Shown in pieces: positions 20,917-24,036 of a stretch of DNA of 24,036 bases (the stretch's first letter is position 1; every line of letters begins with the position of its first letter). Location of the stretch: IMG/VR virus record IMGVR_UViG_3300010354_000651, positions 1 through 24,036 of that record; one strand, 5' to 3'. The notes under the pieces are model-generated. The model had not been told where the DNA came from, did no database searches, and saw only the letters and a list, made by a program, of their open reading frames with translations. The stretch comes from a virus. The position numbers were made by a program, and so were the translations under genes.

Positions 20917-21254
20917 GAGAGTGGAATAGAGTGGAATGAACACCACTGAAACCCGTGCTTTTCAGCCCAGGCTGCATAGGTGGTTTTAGATCCTTTGTTG
21001 ATCTTGTTGAATGGAGCTTGAAAGACGAAGCGAATATCTAAGTCTGGGTTACACCGTTTTACCTCTATCATTTTCCGTCGATCTTCACTTGTCAGTCTCC
21101 CCTTGGTTTCTAAATAAACTCCATTAGGAAGTAAAAAGTCAGGTGTGTAACGACATTGAAGAATGTACGGAACTTTCTTTGATTCATATTCAAACTTCAC
21201 CTTCAAGCTGGAGAGCAGATCAGCGACCTTACCCTCTAAGCCTGAGCGATACAT
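20904..21254 (-). CDS. Endonuclease I (Holliday junction resolvase), gp3-like
   Basis: This 116-residue protein is a shorter version of T7 endonuclease I (149 aa), which cuts branched DNA and host DNA. Catalytic elements are the N-terminal RSGLEGKVADLL (Glu7), FEYESKKVPY (Glu22/Glu24), YTPDFLLPNG (Asp38) and YLETKGRL (Glu49 and Lys51), corresponding to Glu20, Asp55, Glu65 and Lys67 of T7. LDIRFVFQAPFNKINKGSKT matches the gp3 C-terminal core. The basic C-terminal tail of T7 is absent. The start ATG overlaps the stop of the 61-aa ORF. With gp6 it degrades host DNA to feed phage replication. Confidence 0.95.
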   Translation of the reverse strand: MYRSGLEGKVADLLSSLKVKFEYESKKVPYILQCRYTPDFLLPNGVYLETKGRLTSEDRRKMIEVKRCNPDLDIRFVFQAPFNKINKGSKTTYAAWAEKHGFQWCSFHSIPLSWLT

Positions 21255-21439
21255 CAGTCCTCTTCGATAGCCTTTTCTACGATCTGTACGATAATGTCCA
21301 TGAACGCACGGCTCAGGTCATAGCGAAAGTCAGACATGTCACCTTTGTAGCGGGTGACAGTGATCGGAGGCAGCGTGAGTGTGGCGGTAGCTTCCCACAA
21401 GCCAAACTCTTTGTTCTTTGAATACTCAACTTCAAACAT
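21254..21439 (-). CDS. Small protein, 61 aa, unknown function
   Basis: It starts with TGATG overlap to the SSB stop and ends overlapping the endonuclease I start. The product begins MFEVEYSKNKEFGLWEATAT, predicted beta strands, followed by a helix ending FMDIIVQIVEKAIEED. It is acidic. No motif is recognised. Its position between SSB (gp2.5) and endonuclease (gp3) is where T7 has gp2.8, an HNH protein, but no such motif exists here. Confidence 0.75.
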   Translation of the reverse strand: MFEVEYSKNKEFGLWEATATLTLPPITVTRYKGDMSDFRYDLSRAFMDIIVQIVEKAIEED

Positions 21440-22014
21440 CAGAAGTCCTCCTCCTCATCACCTTCCTCAGCAGGAGCAGGGGTCACGTTGGGATCGTTCG
21501 ACTTGTACCCTTTGGTCTGTCCAAAGATGGCAGCGACTTCGGTTTCATCCAGGTCGCCTGTATCGACAGCAGCACCGCTGTTCAGAGCAATCACTTGAAT
21601 ACCTACCAGCTTCAGGCTGGTGCCATAGGTCACCCCATCTTTCAGTACATACGGCTTTTGACGGAAGGCAAGCTTGACCTTGGATCCACTGTAAAGAGGA
21701 GTGTTTTCGTCAGTGATAGGAGTTCCTTCCGAATCAACAACAGGAGGGCGAGTCTCCTCATTCCAGTTGAACTTGACTTTGTATTTACCGCCGTCAACTT
21801 CTTCCCAAGGCTCAGGCTTCAAGACACTACGCTTGGGGTTCTTCAGTTTTGATTCAGCCCACTTAAGGGTTTCAGTTCGATCCGCTTCCAGCAGTTCGAT
21901 CAGTCGGTCGTCTACCAAGGCTCCAAGGGAATATCCAAACTTGGAGGGTTTCATAACAGCCTGATAACCTTCAAGGACAACAGGCTCTTGGGTGACGTGA
22001 ATAGTTTGTGCCAT
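21439..22014 (-). CDS. Single-stranded DNA-binding protein, gp2.5-like
   Basis: This 191-residue protein corresponds to T7 gp2.5 (232 aa), which coats single-stranded DNA and contacts polymerase and primase-helicase. The OB-fold core includes KYKVKFNWNEETRPPVVDSE, then NTPLYSGSKVKLAFRQKPYV and GTSLKLVGIQVIAL, the last being the conserved strand motif of the family. The C-terminal tail is strongly acidic and ends in Phe (PAEEGDEEEDF), exactly the gp2.5 type of tail needed for protein contacts. It starts at the RNAP stop (TAATG), so it is coupled to RNAP translation. Confidence 0.96.
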   Translation of the reverse strand: MAQTIHVTQEPVVLEGYQAVMKPSKFGYSLGALVDDRLIELLEADRTETLKWAESKLKNPKRSVLKPEPWEEVDGGKYKVKFNWNEETRPPVVDSEGTPITDENTPLYSGSKVKLAFRQKPYVLKDGVTYGTSLKLVGIQVIALNSGAAVDTGDLDETEVAAIFGQTKGYKSNDPNVTPAPAEEGDEEEDF

Positions 22015-24036
22015 TAACAGAAAAAGTAGGTGGATTCAATCACGGATTCCGGTTCAAGGTCTCCAATGATCGGTGGTTTTGATTGGGCTCCAATTTGGTT
22101 GGCCCAGTCAGTTAAGTAGTCGTGCTCTGCAAACAAATGCATGTACGTTTCCCGTACCAAAGTGGACAGGATGCCCATGTCAGTGGCTCTGCAAAGCACG
22201 GAATCATGGATCAATGCAATGGGTGCATTGAACCGAAGGGTAGACAGGTGAAGGAGTGAAGCATCCAGTGAGTGGATCAGGTTAGGGGCAGTAGCGTTTT
22301 TGTGGTGCGCTAAGTCCACCTGGTCCTTGTCACCAACAGCTGCGGTAATCCTGCATCGGCCCAACAATTGCAACTCGATCGATTGAATTTCTTTCTTCAT
22401 GAGCTTTTGTGTGACAACAAACCCAGATGGGGTTGTCCACGTCAGCTCCTTCGCTCCTGATCTGATTGCTTCAGTGACCTGCTGCTCAATCCATTTCATT
22501 ACAGCCATTGGACCAGGGACCACCTTGTTCATGGCGTCCCGTACAGCCTTTACGGTTGCTGTCAGATCATCCTTTTCAACCTCAACTCCCTTCTCCTTCA
22601 ACGCCTCACGAATGTACCCACGATTGGAGTATGGCTTAGCGTTGTAAGGAATAGTCATGACCGTTCGTTTGGTCACCTTGCGGTCCATGTACGGCTGCAC
22701 AGAGGCAGGTACGTGGGGCCTAGCAGCCTCTGCAATCACCTTGTAAGCATCTTGTGGCCTGTCACTAGGTAAGACGTTTACCAGGCGTGCTGTAGAGGCA
22801 TCACGGGCCAATCCAGCAAGGATCTGCAGACCACTGCAAGTGGCATCAGTCGCAATCATCAGCCCAGTGTGCTGGCGATCACATTTGATGACGCAGTGGT
22901 AGTACTCCTCGCAGGCAGCAAGGAACTGCCAAGGCTCCTCTGCTGCTTCCCATTCACTGAGATTGTCAATGGGGTCTTTGGCTACCCGTTCGATCAACTC
23001 TTGATTCTCAGCCACCCATGTCAGCCGCTCCTGCATAGGTGCTTTATCCAAGCCATAGGTGGTGGCGACCTGAAAGGCCAACCAACCCTCAGCTTCAAAT
23101 GTCATGAACGCTTCCTCATGAAAGCGTAACAACGACTTCCCAAAGTCTGTGTCCTGAGGGGTCAAGAATGGTGGAATGGGGTACGCTCTTCCTCGATAAT
23201 CAAAGGACCAAGGGATAAAGAATTTCTCTCGGCTCTTGAAGATCTGAACAGCGTTCATCGTCATCCGTGTGCGGACGGAGCGTTCAAACGCTTGTGCGTT
23301 GACGTTCATCACCTCTGCAGCACGTCGCCTGTAATCCTTGCGAGAGGCATAGTTCTCGGCAATATCTACAGGCTTTGGTGGTAGAGGTAGTTCGATGATC
23401 GGGACAAACTTGCCAACTGAGATCTGCTTTTCCAAAAGCGTCTCAGCCACCTCAACAATGAACGGGTTGAGGCGGTAGGCCACCTTCTGAATTTTGTTCA
23501 GAAAGGCGATGGGTGTTTCCCCCTGTATACGTGTGGGATTGCCCCGACGCACCATGTCATGGCCCCGCATGACTTCGTTGAGCAGGTAGCCACCACTGTG
23601 GGTGCTGCTCCAGTCGTTGGGCTCAATCAGCATGGGCCACGCCAAAGGGCTGAACAGTTCGGCCTGTGCCACCACCTGGTCCTTGATTTCTAAGAACTCT
23701 GGTGTGGGGACCACAAACTGGGGTGTCTTGTTACCTACCCTTCTGGCCTCCCGCATGAACCAGTTGGTGGATTCGCAGATGCAGTCCAGCAACCAACCAC
23801 CAAGCTTGATGCGGTTGGCGCGACCCCACGACTGCCAGTGGGGCACATCGTAGCGGTTCATCAAGGTGGTGATCACCTTCACTTTTTGAAGGGTGCCAAT
23901 GGAGCGGTGCCAGTAGTTCTCCTGCAGGGTGTGCAGCAACCCCGGCACCTCCCGTTCGTAGTGAAGCATCATGCACTCGGCTTCCAGGGCCGCACCAATG
24001 GCATCGGTGACGTTCTGGATTTGAGAGCTGGCGGGC
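22014..24036 (-). CDS. Phage RNA polymerase, single-subunit T7 type (C-terminal part, partial)
   Basis: The frame is open to the right edge of the window, so the N-terminal part of the 883-residue-type enzyme is missing; about 673 codons are visible. It transcribes the middle and late phage genes. Conserved elements include SFDYRGRAYPIPPFL (the MDWRGRVY region of T7), ATDATCSGLQILAGL with the first catalytic Asp (T7 D537), KVTKRTVMTIPYNAKPYSN with the Lys and Tyr of the O-helix (T7 K631, Y639), and LIHDS with the second catalytic Asp (T7 D812). It ends ESTYFFC in place of T7 DFAFA. The specificity loop (LMKKEIQSIELQLLGR) differs from T7, so the promoters differ too. I did not find a convincing phage promoter motif. 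Confidence 0.97.
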   Translation of the reverse strand, partial: PASSQIQNVTDAIGAALEAECMMLHYEREVPGLLHTLQENYWHRSIGTLQKVKVITTLMNRYDVPHWQSWGRANRIKLGGWLLDCICESTNWFMREARRVGNKTPQFVVPTPEFLEIKDQVVAQAELFSPLAWPMLIEPNDWSSTHSGGYLLNEVMRGHDMVRRGNPTRIQGETPIAFLNKIQKVAYRLNPFIVEVAETLLEKQISVGKFVPIIELPLPPKPVDIAENYASRKDYRRRAAEVMNVNAQAFERSVRTRMTMNAVQIFKSREKFFIPWSFDYRGRAYPIPPFLTPQDTDFGKSLLRFHEEAFMTFEAEGWLAFQVATTYGLDKAPMQERLTWVAENQELIERVAKDPIDNLSEWEAAEEPWQFLAACEEYYHCVIKCDRQHTGLMIATDATCSGLQILAGLARDASTARLVNVLPSDRPQDAYKVIAEAARPHVPASVQPYMDRKVTKRTVMTIPYNAKPYSNRGYIREALKEKGVEVEKDDLTATVKAVRDAMNKVVPGPMAVMKWIEQQVTEAIRSGAKELTWTTPSGFVVTQKLMKKEIQSIELQLLGRCRITAAVGDKDQVDLAHHKNATAPNLIHSLDASLLHLSTLRFNAPIALIHDSVLCRATDMGILSTLVRETYMHLFAEHDYLTDWANQIGAQSKPPIIGDLEPESVIESTYFFC

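Noticed and set aside
1-24036. CRISPR arrays, insertion sequences, integrase or attachment site
   Set aside because: No direct repeat arrays, transposase or integrase motifs were seen. The gene order is a compact lytic-type phage core throughout.

Overview
This window is most of the genome core of a T7-like cyanophage: a podovirus of the Autographiviridae type that infects a marine picocyanobacterium. Every recognisable gene lies on the minus strand, so transcription runs from high to low coordinates. The order matches T7: RNA polymerase, gp2.5 single-strand binding protein, gp3 endonuclease I, gp4 primase-helicase, gp5 DNA polymerase, gp6 exonuclease, gp7.3-like, gp8 portal, gp9 scaffold, gp10 capsid, gp11 and gp12 tail tube proteins, then gp13, gp14 and gp15 internal virion proteins. 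The cyanobacterial host is inferred from a psbA gene (photosystem II D1), an hli gene (high-light-inducible protein) and a compact ribonucleotide reductase, all typical marine cyanophage auxiliary genes. Base composition looks intermediate by eye, which fits Synechococcus slightly better than low-GC Prochlorococcus, but I did not count it. The window starts inside gp15 and ends inside the RNA polymerase gene.

Layout in transcription order. (1) 24036-16017 is the transcription and replication block: RNAP, SSB, a 61-aa ORF, endonuclease I, a 70-aa ORF, primase-helicase, a 74-aa ORF, a DNA polymerase split into separate exonuclease and polymerase genes, an endonuclease VII/HNH-like protein, a 47-aa basic ORF and the gp6 exonuclease. 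(2) 16048-13227 is a nucleotide-metabolism block: a 77-aa ORF, a DUF3310 protein, a MazG-like pyrophosphohydrolase, and ribonucleotide reductase alpha followed by beta. With the exonucleases it would degrade host DNA and supply dNTPs. (3) 13258-10379 begins head assembly: a 61-aa ORF, a Pro-rich gp7.3-like protein, portal and scaffold. (4) 10350-8460 is the auxiliary cassette inserted between scaffold and capsid: hli, a 49-aa basic ORF, an RlpA-like double-psi beta-barrel protein, psbA and a 20-codon DUF4278-like micro-ORF. (5) 8456-1 is the late structural block: a foldable RNA leader, capsid gene, a strong terminator in the same place as T7 T-phi, then gp11-gp15.

Genes are packed with TAATG, TGATG and ATGA stop/start overlaps, so translation is probably coupled. 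Most starts have no obvious Shine-Dalgarno sequence. The only non-coding stretches of any size are around 8304-8459, 8523-8596, 9983-10063 and 7126-7178, and no gap exceeds 300 bases. No tRNA, CRISPR array, insertion sequence or integrase is visible. The points most worth a second look are the RNR beta subunit with leucine at the radical-tyrosine position, the Calx-beta and coiled-coil insertion in the gp12 nozzle protein, the split DNA polymerase, the RlpA-like enzyme beside psbA, and the structured leader of the capsid gene.
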